A stretch of DNA of 64,000 bases from Clostridia bacterium (GCA_017480115.1 JAFVBH010000019.1:58897-122896), one strand, 5' to 3'. Positions 15,421 to 25,928 are shown, counted from the stretch's first letter. Numbers and translations: made by a program. Notes: generated by a model not told the origin, from the sequence alone.

Positions 15421-16050
15421 TTATTTTGTACCGAAGATTCTGTCGCCGGCATCGCCCAAACCGGGAATAATATACGCATGATCATTAAGCTTTTCGTCCA
15501 ACGACGCAAGATATATATCAATATCGGGGTGCGCCTCCTGCAGGGCTTTTAACCCCTCGGGAGCGCCGATAATACCGATAAATTTAACAGAATGCGGCCC
15601 TCTTTTTTTGATCTGATTAATCGCGTCAATGGCGGAACCGCCGGTGGCAAGCATCGGGTCAAGCACGATCACGTCACGCTCGTTAACGTCCGCAGGCAGT
15701 TTGCAGTAATACTCAACCGGCATATGCGTATCGGGATCGCGATACATACCGATGTGACCGACGCGCGCACTGGGCAGCAAGGCAAGCATGCCGTCCACCA
15801 TGCCGATACCGGCTCTGAGGATCGGCACAAACGCCAGTTTCTTGCCTGAGATCTTTTTAAAGTTTGCCTTGCACATCGGCGTCTCAACCTCGACATCTGT
15901 CAGCGGCAGATCTCTGGTCGCCTCATAGCAAAGCAGCATGGCAATCTCCTTTACAAGCTCGCGGAAATCCTTGGAGCTGGTGTTTTTATCTCTCAAAATA
16001 GACAGCTTATGCTGAATCAAAGGATGATTGACAACTGTTACATTTCCCAT
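15421..16050 (-). CDS. upp: Uracil phosphoribosyltransferase
   Basis: Pyrimidine salvage: uracil + PRPP to UMP. 209 aa from the ATG at 16050, which follows GGAGG by 8 nt; an upstream in-frame TTG is inside the ribosome binding site and is rejected. Conserved: [19 protein letters not shown] near the start, [13 protein letters not shown], and the PRPP loop [21 protein letters not shown]-terminal uracil-binding [17 protein letters not shown]. Single-gene unit with its own promoter. Confidence 0.97.
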   Translation of the reverse strand: MGNVTVVNHPLIQHKLSILRDKNTSSKDFRELVKEIAMLLCYEATRDLPLTDVEVETPMCKANFKKISGKKLAFVPILRAGIGMVDGMLALLPSARVGHIGMYRDPDTHMPVEYYCKLPADVNERDVIVLDPMLATGGSAIDAINQIKKRGPHSVKFIGIIGAPEGLKALQEAHPDIDIYLASLDEKLNDHAYIIPGLGDAGDRIFGTK

Positions 16051-16079
16051 ATTTAAAACCTCCAATAATTATCCCTATC

Positions 16080-16108
16080 ATTATATAACGCGCAGCGTAT
16101 GATTGCAA
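16080..16108 (-). promoter_or_regulatory. Sigma-A promoter of upp
   Basis: Leftward: -35 TTGCAA (16103-16108), 17-bp spacer, -10 TATAAT (16080-16085). Confidence 0.8.
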
Positions 16109-16122
16109 GACAAAAAACGATA

Positions 16123-16431
16123 AAATTCTGATTTAGCTGCGTTGCCGATAAATCAAATGAGGAGTTAGGAGAGAGAAGAGAGGAGTTTCGGAAGCCGCTT
16201 CGCGGCTTGGATTTGCAAAAAGATGGGCTCGTAATCTTGTAGGGATGCCCAATGGGCATCCGTTGATTTTGCGCGTAACCCGGCAGACGCCCACTGGACG
16301 TCCCTACAGGCGAAATCCGATATTTTGATTTATAAAACCAAATCGCGAAGCGATTTCCGAACCTCCTACCTCATCCCTCCTACCTCCTACCTAAATTCTG
16401 ATTTATCGGCAAAGGCGATAAATCAGAATTT
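16123..16431. mobile_element. MITE-like 309-bp palindromic element
   Basis: Noncoding element filling the 384-bp gap between upp and uvrA. The ends are inverted: AAATTCTGATTT (16123-16134) versus AAATCAGAATTT (16420-16431), with imperfect pairing continuing inward through TTGCCGATAAATCA / TGATTTATCGGCAA. Inside are purine-rich GGAGTTAGGAG / pyrimidine-rich CTCCTACCTCC arms, AAGCCGCTTCGCGGCTT / AAATCGCGAAGCGATTT, and TAGGGATGCCCAATGGGCAT / ACGCCCACTGGACGTCCCTA. The whole can fold as one long imperfect hairpin. The right 39 bp (16393-16431) is itself a perfect 16-bp stem-loop. No transposase here, so it would be non-autonomous. Confidence 0.7.
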
Positions 16432-16434
16432 ACT

Positions 16435-19272
16435 TCAAAATCTCTCGCCCTCAAATACGCGTTTCAAATACTGCCCGGTATAGCTCTCAGGAACTGCCGC
16501 GATCTCCTCCGGCGTACCGCTTGCAACCACGGTGCCGCCGCCGTCGCCGCCCTCAGGACCCATATCAATGATATGATCGGCGGTTTTTATAACATCAAGA
16601 TTGTGCTCAATGACGATAACGGAATTTCCGCTGTCTACAAGCTTTTGCAGCACGTCGGTCAGCTTATGCACATCGGCGGTATGCAGACCTGTGGTCGGTT
16701 CATCAAGAATATACACGGTCTTCCCTGTTGACTTTTTGGAAAGCTCCGTCGCCAATTTCACGCGCTGCGCTTCGCCGCCGGATAATGTGGTCGCGGGCTG
16801 CCCGATCTTCACATAGCCCAGCCCGACCTCAAATAATGTGCGCAGCTTTCGCTCGATTTTCGGAATCTCACGGAAAAAGTTCATGCCCTCCTCGATGGTC
16901 ATTTCCAGCACATCATGAATATTCTTTCCCTTATATTTGACCTCCAGCGTCTCTCTGTTAAAACGCGCGCCCTTGCAGACTTCGCAGGGCACATAAATAT
17001 CCGCAAGGAAATGCATCTCGATCTTCACAATACCGTCGCCCTGACAGGCTTCGCATCTGCCGCCCGCGACGTTAAAGGAAAACCTGCCGGAATTATAACC
17101 GCGCACCTTGGCATCCGTCGTCATAGCAAAAAGATTGCGAATGTCCGTAAACACGCCCGTATATGTGGCGGGATTGGAGCGGGGTGTTCTGCCGATGGGG
17201 GACTGATCGATATTGATGACCTTATCCAAATGCTCCACCCCGGTGATCGCGTCGCATCTGCCGGGGACTTTTTTTGCACCGTTCAGACTGTTTGCAAGGT
17301 ACTTGTACAAAATCTCATTGATGAGCGAGGATTTCCCCGAGCCGGAAACGCCGGTAACGCATACATATTTTCCCAAGGGAATATCTACGTCGATATTCTT
17401 CAGATTATTTTCCCGCGCGCCGTGAATATGCAGGAACTTTCCGTTGCCCGCGCGGCGGGTCTCAGGGATGGGGATACTTTTTTTGCCGCTCAAATACTGC
17501 CCCGTGACGGAGTTTTTGCATTTCAGCAGTCCCTTAACGCCGCCCTGATAAACGACTTCCCCGCCGTGAATTCCCGCGCCGGGTCCGATATCCACAATGT
17601 AATCCGAGGCAAGCATAGTCTCGGCGTCATGTTCAACCACCACAAGGGTATTTCCCAAATCCCGCAGCTGCTGCAAGGTTTTCAGCAGCTTGGCGTTGTC
17701 CCGCTGGTGCAGACCGATACTCGGCTCGTCGAGAATGTATAATACCCCCATCAGAGACGAGCCGATCTGCGTCGCTAAACGAATCCGCTGGCTTTCGCCG
17801 CCGGACAGCGTTGCGGACGCTCTGGCCAGAGTGAGATACTCCAAACCGACGCTGGCAAGAAAATGCAGTCTGCCGCGGATTTCCTTGATGATCTGCGCTG
17901 CGATCATCATATCACGGTCGGACAATCGCATGTTGTCGATAAATTCCAGTTCTTTCTTAATGGACATATTGACAAATTCATCAATATTTTTGCCCGCGAC
18001 GGTTACGGCAAGAATTTCTTTTTTCAGACGCGCGCCGTGGCAGTCATGGCATTTTTCCTCGGACATAAACTGCTCGATCTCCCAGCGCGCCCATTCGCTG
18101 GTCGCCTCTTTATAGCGTCGCTCCAGATTATTGACGATTCCTTCAAACTCCCGATTATAGGCGCCGGTACCGTAGGCGCCGGAGCGTTGCAGCTTAATTT
18201 TTTCCGTCCCCGTACCGTAAAGAATTTTATCCACCGCAGATTTCGGCAGATTCTTTACCGGCTCGTCTACGGAAAAACCGTACCGCGCCGCCAGACCGTC
18301 CATATACATACGCGCAATCGTACCCTTATCCATACTCGTCCAGCCGATGGCGCGGATTGCGCCCTCACTGAGCGACAGGTTTTTGTTCGGGATCACCAAC
18401 TCCGGATTGACTTTCATAAAAAAGCTTAAGCCCGTACAAGTCGGACACGCACCGGCAGGATTGTTAAAGGAGAACATGCGCGGCGTCAGCGCTTCCATAC
18501 TGAAATTATGCTCCGGACAAGACCAGTTTTCAGAGAAAAGCATTTCCTCGCCGTCGATCACGTCAATCAAGATCGTGCCGCCGGACAGCTTTGCCGCGAT
18601 CTCGACGGAATCCGTCAGGCGGGAGCGTATATTCTCCTTGCAGACCAGTCGGTCCACAATAATATCAATGGTATGCTTTTTATTTTTATCAAGAAAAATT
18701 TCCTCGGAAAGCTCATAGATGCTGCCATCGATCCGCACGCGGGAGTATCCGGAACGGCGCGCCGCCGCAATATCCTTCACATGCTCGCCCTTCCTGCCCT
18801 TGACGATCGTCGCCATTACCTGAAACTTCGTTCCCTCCGGCAGCTCCAAAATCTGGTCGACAATCTGATCGACGGTCTGCTGCTTAATCTCTCTGCCACA
18901 GACCGGGCAATGAGGAATGCCGACGCGGGCATACAGCAATCTTAAATAATCATAAATCTCCGTCACCGTACCCACTGTGGATCGGGGGTTTTTTGACGTG
19001 GTCTTCTGGTCAATGGAGATCGCAGGGGACAATCCCTCGATCAAATCTACGTCAGGTTTTTCCATTTGTCCCAAAAACTGACGGGCATAGGACGACAACG
19101 ATTCGATATATCGCCGTTGTCCCTCGGCGTAAATGGTATCAAACGCCAAAGAGGATTTGCCGGAACCGGACAACCCCGTAAACACCACCAGCTTATCCCG
19201 CGGAATACTGACGTCTACATTTTTCAAATTATTGGCGCGGGCGCCTTTGACAACTAAATTTTTCTGTGACAA
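16435..19272 (-). CDS. uvrA: Excinuclease ABC subunit A
   Basis: DNA damage recognition ATPase of nucleotide excision repair. 945 aa, full length. Two ABC modules: Walker [15 protein letters not shown] (about 31-44) and [14 protein letters not shown] (about 640); signatures [12 protein letters not shown] and [12 protein letters not shown]; zinc modules CPVCGRE, CHDCHG, and CEACQGDG...CEVCKG. TTG start, directly abutting the uvrB stop (TAA then TTG), with a weak AGGG. Cotranscribed with uvrB. Ends 4 bp from the MITE-like element. Confidence 0.98.
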   Translation of the reverse strand: MSQKNLVVKGARANNLKNVDVSIPRDKLVVFTGLSGSGKSSLAFDTIYAEGQRRYIESLSSYARQFLGQMEKPDVDLIEGLSPAISIDQKTTSKNPRSTVGTVTEIYDYLRLLYARVGIPHCPVCGREIKQQTVDQIVDQILELPEGTKFQVMATIVKGRKGEHVKDIAAARRSGYSRVRIDGSIYELSEEIFLDKNKKHTIDIIVDRLVCKENIRSRLTDSVEIAAKLSGGTILIDVIDGEEMLFSENWSCPEHNFSMEALTPRMFSFNNPAGACPTCTGLSFFMKVNPELVIPNKNLSLSEGAIRAIGWTSMDKGTIARMYMDGLAARYGFSVDEPVKNLPKSAVDKILYGTGTEKIKLQRSGAYGTGAYNREFEGIVNNLERRYKEATSEWARWEIEQFMSEEKCHDCHGARLKKEILAVTVAGKNIDEFVNMSIKKELEFIDNMRLSDRDMMIAAQIIKEIRGRLHFLASVGLEYLTLARASATLSGGESQRIRLATQIGSSLMGVLYILDEPSIGLHQRDNAKLLKTLQQLRDLGNTLVVVEHDAETMLASDYIVDIGPGAGIHGGEVVYQGGVKGLLKCKNSVTGQYLSGKKSIPIPETRRAGNGKFLHIHGARENNLKNIDVDIPLGKYVCVTGVSGSGKSSLINEILYKYLANSLNGAKKVPGRCDAITGVEHLDKVINIDQSPIGRTPRSNPATYTGVFTDIRNLFAMTTDAKVRGYNSGRFSFNVAGGRCEACQGDGIVKIEMHFLADIYVPCEVCKGARFNRETLEVKYKGKNIHDVLEMTIEEGMNFFREIPKIERKLRTLFEVGLGYVKIGQPATTLSGGEAQRVKLATELSKKSTGKTVYILDEPTTGLHTADVHKLTDVLQKLVDSGNSVIVIEHNLDVIKTADHIIDMGPEGGDGGGTVVASGTPEEIAAVPESYTGQYLKRVFEGERF

Positions 19273-21234
19273 TTATTTTCCCTGCCTTAACTTCTCGATT
19301 CTGTCTCTTAAATAGGCGGCATGCTCAAACTCCAAGATCTTGGCTGCAGCATGCATCTCCTGCGTAAGTTTATTGATAAGTTCGTCCCGCTCCTTTTTTG
19401 ATAGACGCTTATGTGTCTTTTTCTCTGTTTCTTCCTTGCCGGAGATCTCAAGAATATCACGAACATCTTTTTTGATGGTTTTCGGAACGATCCCATGCGC
19501 CTCGTTATATTGCGTCTGCTTTGTGCGCCGCCGCAATGTCTCTTTAATGGCGTATTCCATGGACGGTGTTACCGTATCGGCATACATAATAACCTGTCCC
19601 GACGCGTTTCTGGACGCGCGGCCGATGGTCTGAATCAACGAGGTCTCCGAACGAAGGAACCCCTCTTTGTCCGCGTCCAGGATCGCAACTAGAGAAACTT
19701 CGGGAATATCCAATCCCTCACGCAGCAGATTGATGCCGACCAGCACATCAAATTCGCCCAACCGCAGATCACGAATAATCTCCATACGCTCAATGGTATC
19801 TACGTCATAGTGCAGATACCGCACGCGAATTCCGAATTTTTCGAGGTAGTCCGTCAGATTTTCCGCCATTTTCCTGGTCAGCGTGGTGATCAATACCCGT
19901 TCGTTGCGTTCAACGCGAACATTGATCTCGCTGATAATGTCGTCCATCTGATCCTCTGTCGCGCGGACGGAAATATCGGGGTCCAAAAGCCCGGTGGGGC
20001 GGATCACCTGCTCGGCAATCACGGCGCTCTTTGTGCGCTCAAATTCCCCGGGTGTGGCGCTGACAAAGATTTTTTGCCCCGTCGTATTATAAAACTCGTC
20101 AAAAGTCAACGGACGGTTATCAAACGCAGACGGCAAACGAAAACCGTAATTAATCAGGCTTTCCTTGCGCGACCGGTCGCCGCCGTACATGGCGCGTACC
20201 TGCGGCAAAGTAACGTGACTTTCATCGACGAAAAGCAGAAAATCGTCGGGAAAGTAATGTAGAAGCGTAAAGGGCGGCGAACCGGGCGTTCTGCCGCTCA
20301 TCACGCGGGAATAGTTTTCGATCCCCTTACAAAATCCGGTTTCGCGGAGCATGTCAATATCATACTCGGTGCGCTGACGAATCCGCTGCGCTTCAATCAG
20401 CTTCCCTTCCCGTTGGAACTGCGCCTCCCGCTCCGTCATTTCGTTATAGATGTCGGCAATGGCCGCCTCCAGCTTTTCTCTGCCGACCACGTAATGGGAT
20501 GCGGGATAAATCGCAACATGGCTGCGCACGCAATTGACCTTGCCGGTCAGCGGATTGATCTCGCTGATACGGTCGATCTCGTCGCCGAAAAATTCCACAC
20601 GTATGGCGTATTCATCTGTATAAACGGGGAAAATCTCCACCGTATCCCCCTTGACGCGAAACATATTTCGCACAAAGTTAATGTCGTTACGTTCATACTG
20701 AATCTCCACAAGTTTTTTGATCAGTTCGTCCCGATCCTTTTGCATACCGGTACGCAGAGAGATCACCATACTTCGGTAGTCGATGGGATCGCCTAACGAA
20801 TAGATGCAGGACACGCTGGCGACAATGATTACGTCCCGCCGCTCAGAAAGTGCCGACGTTGCGGAATGCCTCAGCTTGTCGATCTCATCATTAATGGCGG
20901 AATCCTTTTCTATATAAGTATCCGTTGTCGGAATATACGCCTCCGGCTGGTAATAATCATAATAGGATACGAAATACTCAACAGCGTTTTCAGGAAAAAA
21001 CTCCTTAAATTCGGAACACAGCTGTGCTGCCAACGTCTTATTATGCGCCAGCACCAGCGTCGGGCGATTGAGCCTTGCAATCACGTTGGCCATAGTGAAA
21101 GTCTTGCCTGAACCGGTTACACCCAAAAGCGTCTGCTCGGTATTGCCGCTTTCAACGCTTTTTACCAAATCATCAATTGCTTTTGGTTGGTCGCCCATGG
21201 GGCTGAAAGGCGCGTGTAAAATAAATTTATCCAT
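19273..21234 (-). CDS. uvrB: Excinuclease ABC subunit B
   Basis: Helicase-like damage verifier handed DNA by UvrA. 653 aa. Walker [17 protein letters not shown] (about 37-52), beta-hairpin [31 protein letters not shown] (DExH), motif VI region IGRASRN, and C-terminal UvrC-binding coiled coil ([24 protein letters not shown]). GGCGG upstream of the ATG. First gene of the uvrBA operon; a LexA-like box and promoter lie just upstream. Confidence 0.98.
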   Translation of the reverse strand: MDKFILHAPFSPMGDQPKAIDDLVKSVESGNTEQTLLGVTGSGKTFTMANVIARLNRPTLVLAHNKTLAAQLCSEFKEFFPENAVEYFVSYYDYYQPEAYIPTTDTYIEKDSAINDEIDKLRHSATSALSERRDVIIVASVSCIYSLGDPIDYRSMVISLRTGMQKDRDELIKKLVEIQYERNDINFVRNMFRVKGDTVEIFPVYTDEYAIRVEFFGDEIDRISEINPLTGKVNCVRSHVAIYPASHYVVGREKLEAAIADIYNEMTEREAQFQREGKLIEAQRIRQRTEYDIDMLRETGFCKGIENYSRVMSGRTPGSPPFTLLHYFPDDFLLFVDESHVTLPQVRAMYGGDRSRKESLINYGFRLPSAFDNRPLTFDEFYNTTGQKIFVSATPGEFERTKSAVIAEQVIRPTGLLDPDISVRATEDQMDDIISEINVRVERNERVLITTLTRKMAENLTDYLEKFGIRVRYLHYDVDTIERMEIIRDLRLGEFDVLVGINLLREGLDIPEVSLVAILDADKEGFLRSETSLIQTIGRASRNASGQVIMYADTVTPSMEYAIKETLRRRTKQTQYNEAHGIVPKTIKKDVRDILEISGKEETEKKTHKRLSKKERDELINKLTQEMHAAAKILEFEHAAYLRDRIEKLRQGK

Positions 21235-21266
21235 AAAATGAACCGCCTTGTATTGTCCAATTGCTA

Positions 21267-21278
21267 AAACAAATGTTC
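21267..21278 (-). promoter_or_regulatory. LexA (SOS) box candidate upstream of uvrB
   Basis: Leftward it reads GAACATTTGTTT, matching the Gram-positive GAAC-N4-GTTC operator with one mismatch in the last base. It begins 7 bp after the -10 (21286-21291), over the initiation region, as expected for repression of an SOS gene. Confidence 0.65.
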
Positions 21279-21285
21279 ATAGCAT

Positions 21286-21314
21286 AGTATAACATAAAAG
21301 AATTTAAATGTAAA
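21286..21314 (-). promoter_or_regulatory. Sigma-A promoter of uvrBA
   Basis: Leftward: -35 TTTACA (21309-21314), 17-bp spacer, -10 TATACT (21286-21291). Confidence 0.65.
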
Positions 21315-21402
21315 TAGGTATTATTTATATATATTTTTATAGCAATTATTGATATTTTTTTCAAAAATTATGCAAAAAAAATAGTTATTTTTCATTTTTT
21401 AA

Positions 21403-21431
21403 CACTATGAATCGGAAAATAGTGGTATTAT
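21403..21431 (+). promoter_or_regulatory. Palindrome and -10-like site upstream of the phosphoesterase gene
   Basis: CACTAT (21403-21408) and ATAGTG (21419-21424) form an inverted repeat directly before TATTAT (21426-21431). No good -35 is visible, which would fit an activator-dependent promoter; this is speculative. The rest of 21315-21499 is very AT-rich with no gene. Confidence 0.3.
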
Positions 21432-21499
21432 ATATTTGCAAATAGACGCCGCGTCCCGAATTAGACGTCCATAATATTTTTCAGAAAACGGTGATTTTT

Positions 21500-22450
21500 A
21501 TGAAAGCATTTTTTGCTAAATGCATGTCAATCCTCATGACGATTATTTTTTCTTTTATTCCATGGACAGCTGAATATTCCGTCAAGGAACCGGACAGCAT
21601 AAAGCTGACGGTTGGGTTGGTATCCGATGTACACATTAACGGTTGGCTCCCGGTCGGGCAGGCTGCGCTTGTGACCGCGTATCGGGATATGAGCGGCTGC
21701 AACCCTGACGGCGTCATCGTATTAGGCGATCTTGTCCAGAACGGTGATGAATTTTCTATGGAAACGTTCTTTGATATTACGAAAAAGAATGTCATGGAAA
21801 ACGGTCGCCTGCCGATCGTCATCTCCGGGAACCATGATATTGGTCACGCAAACGTTTCCAATGAAGAAGCGAGACAGCGGTTTATCCGCCTTGCCAATGA
21901 GTACTTGAATTATAACATCGAGAACATTTTTTTCAGCAAGGATCTGAATGGATATACATTTATCTGCATGGGCGATGAAAGCGAAGACAATTGGGATCGT
22001 CCGGAATACTATGAAGAACAGCTTGCGATGCTTGACAGTGAGCTTGCCCGAGGAACGGAAAACGGAAAGCCTGTTTTTGTCCTTACCCATGTACCTGTTG
22101 CGGAAATACACGGTGAAAAGCATTACTATAAGAACGGCGGCATAGAAGAGCCGTTCAACACACAGTTCCGTGAAATATTGGAAAAATATGAAAATGTTTT
22201 CTGCCTCAGCGGACATTTACATAAAGGGATATCAAACAGTGAAAGAACGCCGACATATACAACGGTAAACGGCGTGCATTATTTAAATCTTACCTCGTAC
22301 CTTATGGCAAACTGGCCGCAGGGCGGCATACCGTTGAACGGCGTCGGCTTCATTATGGAGATTTACGACAACAATGTCACATTCCGAGCAAGAAACTACT
22401 ATGTGCATACATGGCTGACAGCGTATGAATATGTAGAACCGCTCGTTTAA
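21500..22450 (+). CDS. Secreted calcineurin-like metallophosphoesterase
   Basis: 316 aa. N-terminal signal MKAFFAKCMSILMTIIFSF then the five metallophosphoesterase motifs: LVSDVHIN (D-x-H, about 43), VLGDLVQNGDE (GD), VISGNHDIGH (GNHD), VLTHVPV (His), LSGHLHKGI (GH-x-H). GGTGAT precedes the ATG at 21500; an in-frame GTG 9 nt upstream is inside that site. Acts outside the membrane on an unknown phosphoester. Monocistronic, followed by strong hairpins. Confidence 0.9.
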   Translation: MKAFFAKCMSILMTIIFSFIPWTAEYSVKEPDSIKLTVGLVSDVHINGWLPVGQAALVTAYRDMSGCNPDGVIVLGDLVQNGDEFSMETFFDITKKNVMENGRLPIVISGNHDIGHANVSNEEARQRFIRLANEYLNYNIENIFFSKDLNGYTFICMGDESEDNWDRPEYYEEQLAMLDSELARGTENGKPVFVLTHVPVAEIHGEKHYYKNGGIEEPFNTQFREILEKYENVFCLSGHLHKGISNSERTPTYTTVNGVHYLNLTSYLMANWPQGGIPLNGVGFIMEIYDNNVTFRARNYYVHTWLTAYEYVEPLV

Positions 22451-22521
22451 ACAAGTACACGCAGCAGACTCCCCCTTGTGTTCACGGCAGGATACCGGGG
22501 ATTCTGATTATAATCGCAAAT

Positions 22522-22580
22522 AAGCCGTGTTTTTGCCCGCATGGTACAATGTCGTACAGCTACGGGCAAGAACACGGCTT
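22522..22580. repeat. Long perfect-type hairpin in the phosphoesterase-CotH gap
   Basis: AAGCCGTGTTTTTGCCCG (22522-22539) pairs with CGGGCAAGAACACGGCTT (22563-22580), 17 of 18 positions, around a 23-nt loop that itself contains GTAC/GTAC. No T-run on the plus strand. The gap 22451-22653 holds this and the following terminator, and no gene. Confidence 0.6.
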
Positions 22581-22598
22581 CTTCCTGATCTTTACAGT

Positions 22599-22647
22599 TC
22601 CCCGTCGTGTCAAGAGCCTGCTCTGCTCAACACGCCGGGGATTTTTT
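22599..22647 (+). terminator. Intrinsic terminator after the phosphoesterase gene
   Basis: TCCCCG-T-CGTGT pairs with AACACG-C-CGGGGA, with an inner AGAG/CTCT pairing, followed by TTTTTT (22642-22647). Lies 7 bp before the convergent CotH gene's stop. Confidence 0.75.
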
Positions 22648-22653
22648 GCGTAA

Positions 22654-24696
22654 TTACGCGACGGGCGGGAGATTCTCAAAGGAACGCAGCATCTTTGTCA
22701 GCGAATAGAGAAATGCTTTCAGCCTGGTGAAAAACGCCTTAATGATCGCATTGGCAGTCTGATCTTTCTCAAACACCGCGTAAAGCACTGTGTCTTCATC
22801 AATGGAAATGGTATCGCCCGCTTGCAGCACTTCGCCGAATCCATAGGGCGACAGCGTCCAACCGAGGAATTTATTTTGATTATTGTCGATGCCCACCGCA
22901 TCCTTCAGCGTAACAGTATCGCCGGTTGTGTACATCGTATCATCAAGTACAACGGTTTTCGTGGTACCGCGGGTCTCATACCTTACAAAATGGGTCTCAG
23001 GAGCAAACGCCTTGTTCAAAACATCAAATCGTATTTGAGAAAATTGCGAGATCGACGCATACTCTCCGTTATAATTGGAACGTATGGCAGCCTCGCCTGT
23101 TGTCCCGTAAAGGTTCCATCTGACCGCGTTCATGCCGGCAGACGCGGCGGTGTTCTCGCCGAAGGTATTGATATTATTCATAAAAGTTTCTCTGTAGGGC
23201 AGAACCTGCTCCGTCCAGATCTTTGTCACCAATGCCTGGAAGTCGGTATGGTTGAGCGCTTGTCCCAGAAGTGAGTTGCGCTTTTGATTGTGGTTGCCCA
23301 TATAGGTATTATAGATATACATTTTATTGGGATCGGCGCTGTTAACGCTAAAAGAAATCAATGTATTTGCCCAGCCCAAGCCAAAGGAAAGGTCAAAATC
23401 CCATACCGGACCGTAAATAAATTTCCCGTCAACGTCCTTGGAAAGGAAAAAGCTGGAACTGTTACCGTCGAAATTTTCAGCAAATTCCTGAATAATATAG
23501 GCTTTCGCAAGGGACTCAATGTCGATATAATCGGTATAATACTTCCCCTTTGAATTATAGCCCGAGCGGGCATAGAGCGCGTCCTCAAAGTCCTGATAAT
23601 AGTCCTTGATATACTCGATCTGCGCCTTGGTGACATATTCCGGCTCTTTGACGACGATGGCCTGATGATTTTTTGTAACGAACCCGGAAACCTCGTCTTT
23701 GTATCTATATGCCTTTTCAAATTCAAGCAGATAGCCACCCGTGATCTGTTCCGGATCATTGGGAATGTCCACGTATTTATAGGAATTTGCGGGAGGAATA
23801 TTGCCGGAAGCAAGCGATCTGTTGCCCGCAAGCGCATACGCATCCAAATCAGCGTCGTTTACATCCTCTGTTTCGCCCTCAAGATCAAAAATATTTACGC
23901 GGGTTTCGCCGATCTCCACCTTTTCTGTCACGATATAAGCGCCCATATACTCACTGTTAATATAAACGTCCGTCATGACCACGTCGGCGGATGCGTTAAT
24001 ACCGAGATTCAGCGAGAAATCGAACATCAGCTTATTGCGGATAAAGGAATGCTCGCCGGCGCTGGCAAGAAGACACCATTTTTTGCTCTTGCCCATGCCG
24101 AACAGATCCGCTTTTTTATCCAGCTTGATATTATAGGGCTTTTTATCAAAGCCTGTCCAGGTAGAATTGCCTCTGCCCTTGATGTAGGACAGCTTGCCGT
24201 TATATTGCTCTTTTCCGGCGCTGTCAAAAATATCAATGATACCGGCTTCCTTATGCTCCTTATTTGCATGCACCGCATCCATCGTACCGGATTCAGTTGC
24301 AATATACATGGTCGCCGCGTTTGCCGACTGGCGAAAAACCACGGTATATGTATTTTCTCCGCAGGTTAAAACAAATTCGTCTCCTTCTGCGAAAACAGAC
24401 GTCTCCTTCCCGTTTTCCAACACGACGTCCCCGCATTTTACTTCACCGTCGGCAGAAAACCATACGGTCATACTGCTCCTATCCGCATTGGTAGGTAAAA
24501 AAATGTAGTACTTGCCATCTACAGCGCCGGAAAACCATTTGACCGCCCCAACGTCATTCGGATTCTGCGCCTGTAACGTATTGACCGCGAAACCTGCGAT
24601 GGCTCCACTTTCCGCTGCCGCGGCATATACGCAAATTGCCGCAAACATTGCGATCATGACAGCCAGCGCCATCATGAGTTTATACGTCCGTTTCAT
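22654..24696 (-). CDS. Secreted CotH-family protein with InlB-type repeat and amphipathic tail
   Basis: 680 aa from the ATG at 24696, 11 nt after AGGAGG. Signal peptide MKRTYKLMMALAVMIAMFAA then an Ig-like N-terminal domain (to about 120), then the CotH kinase-like domain: LSYIKGRGNSTWTGFDKKPY, IKLDKKADLFGMGKSKKWCL, HSFIRNKLMFDFSLNLG, GAYIVTEKVEIG, and IYGPVWDFDLSFG (Asp-containing). A Listeria-Bacteroides (InlB B) repeat follows (TMYTTGDTVTLKD...FLGWTLSPYGFG...TVLYAVFEK). The last 30 residues (NAIIKAFFTRLKAFLYSLTK MLRSF) form an amphipathic helix. CotH proteins are known as kinases of spore coat proteins; here the role is extracellular and unassigned. Confidence 0.9.
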   Translation of the reverse strand: MKRTYKLMMALAVMIAMFAAICVYAAAAESGAIAGFAVNTLQAQNPNDVGAVKWFSGAVDGKYYIFLPTNADRSSMTVWFSADGEVKCGDVVLENGKETSVFAEGDEFVLTCGENTYTVVFRQSANAATMYIATESGTMDAVHANKEHKEAGIIDIFDSAGKEQYNGKLSYIKGRGNSTWTGFDKKPYNIKLDKKADLFGMGKSKKWCLLASAGEHSFIRNKLMFDFSLNLGINASADVVMTDVYINSEYMGAYIVTEKVEIGETRVNIFDLEGETEDVNDADLDAYALAGNRSLASGNIPPANSYKYVDIPNDPEQITGGYLLEFEKAYRYKDEVSGFVTKNHQAIVVKEPEYVTKAQIEYIKDYYQDFEDALYARSGYNSKGKYYTDYIDIESLAKAYIIQEFAENFDGNSSSFFLSKDVDGKFIYGPVWDFDLSFGLGWANTLISFSVNSADPNKMYIYNTYMGNHNQKRNSLLGQALNHTDFQALVTKIWTEQVLPYRETFMNNINTFGENTAASAGMNAVRWNLYGTTGEAAIRSNYNGEYASISQFSQIRFDVLNKAFAPETHFVRYETRGTTKTVVLDDTMYTTGDTVTLKDAVGIDNNQNKFLGWTLSPYGFGEVLQAGDTISIDEDTVLYAVFEKDQTANAIIKAFFTRLKAFLYSLTKMLRSFENLPPVA

Positions 24697-24728
24697 CAAA
24701 AACAACACCTCCTAAGTATTGCGCTGCA

Positions 24729-24757
24729 ATTATACACCATTTTGTCTATTATTTCAA
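24729..24757 (-). promoter_or_regulatory. Sigma-A promoter of the CotH gene
   Basis: Leftward: -35 TTGAAA (24752-24757), 17-bp spacer, -10 TATAAT (24729-24734). The remaining gap to 24974 shows no gene. Confidence 0.85.
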
Positions 24758-24974
24758 TAACAATATGTTTCAAATATGAAAAAATAAGTAAACCGGCGAG
24801 TTTGATCGATAAAACAAGAAACACGTCTGCAACGTATCAACCCCAAATCACGTGGGACGGGTCGATACATTTTGTTCCAATCAAAACCGCACACGACAAG
24901 AGCAGTTTCCCATAGAATAAAACAACGGCAAAGCGCCCTGCGCTGCCGCTGTTTCCTACCGTGATAAATAATAT

Positions 24975-25928
24975 CTACACACGCGTGTTTTCGCATTTAT
25001 TCCCGATTCTACCGATCTTGCTGTTATTCAAATAAATGACCGACACGCTGCATCGATTGGCGCAACCGCCGCAGATTTTGTTCTGACTGCGCCATTCGCC
25101 GCTGATGTCAAAGCACCCCTTAAACGCAGAGCAGGCACCCGTTTTTTTATGCTGCTCCTGCGCAAGGATTGCCGCGCCCCAAGCTCCCATAACGTCGAAA
25201 TACTCCGGTATAATCAAGGTCTCCTGCAATTCGTTTTCAAACGCGTGAACAATTCCCCGATTGGCGGCAACGCCTCCTTGAAACATGACCGGCGCCGCCG
25301 GACGCTTTCCGGCACATAGGTTATTCAAATAGCTGCGCACCAAAGCATTGCATAAACCGGCAAGAATATCCTCGCGACTGCTGCCCTCCTGCTGCTTATG
25401 GATCATATCGGATTCCGCAAACACCGCGCACCTGCCCGCAATCGCACAAGGATTTTTGCTCGTCAGCGCCAACTCCCCGATACTTTCAACGCCGATACCG
25501 AGCCTGCCCGCCTGTCGGTCAAGAAACGATCCCGTACCTGCTGCGCAAACGGTATTCATATTAAAATCAACAATAATTCCGTTTTCGATAAAAATAATTT
25601 TGGAATCCTGTCCGCCGATCTCCAGCACGGTACGTACATCGGGCACAGCCTGCACTGCGGCAACGCCGTGGGCGGTGATTTCATTTTTCACGACGTCCGC
25701 CCCGACCATATGCGCCGCAATATTACGCCCGCTGCCGGTTGTCCCGACAGCTGCTATTTTTATATCCCGTTCCCCGTCGAGAATCCGATTGATTCCCGCC
25801 GCGACCGCGGATATAGGATCGCCGTGCGTACGCAAATATATTTTTTTATAGATCGTCCGATCCGGCTCCATCAGCACAAGATCCGTACTGATGGAGCCAA
25901 CATCAATGCCCAGATATAGCTCGTTCAA
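24975..25928 (-). CDS. Acyl-CoA dehydratase activase (BadF/BadG/BcrA/HgdC ATPase family)
   Basis: 317 aa. ASKHA ATPase that injects an electron into a 2-hydroxyacyl-CoA dehydratase or similar Fe-S enzyme. Motifs: LGIDVGSISTDLVLM (phosphate 1), GTTGSGRNIAAHMVGADVVK NEITAHG, EIGGQDSKIIFIENG (phosphate 2), NTVCAAGTGSFLDRQA and AGRCAVFAESDMIHKQQEG, whose Cys residues bridge the dimer [4Fe-4S] cluster, then FQGGVAANRGI (adenosine). A short C-terminal extension (ICGGCANRCSVSVI) carries three more Cys. TTG start; overlaps the previous gene by 26 bp. Last gene of a three-gene operon. Confidence 0.9.
   Translation of the reverse strand: MNELYLGIDVGSISTDLVLMEPDRTIYKKIYLRTHGDPISAVAAGINRILDGERDIKIAAVGTTGSGRNIAAHMVGADVVKNEITAHGVAAVQAVPDVRTVLEIGGQDSKIIFIENGIIVDFNMNTVCAAGTGSFLDRQAGRLGIGVESIGELALTSKNPCAIAGRCAVFAESDMIHKQQEGSSREDILAGLCNALVRSYLNNLCAGKRPAAPVMFQGGVAANRGIVHAFENELQETLIIPEYFDVMGAWGAAILAQEQHKKTGACSAFKGCFDISGEWRSQNKICGGCANRCSVSVIYLNNSKIGRIGNKCENTRV

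Noticed and set aside
24754..24996. 80-aa minus-strand open frame after the activase gene
   Set aside because: Overlaps the activase stop in another frame, atypical composition, no ribosome site; the region looks noncoding.
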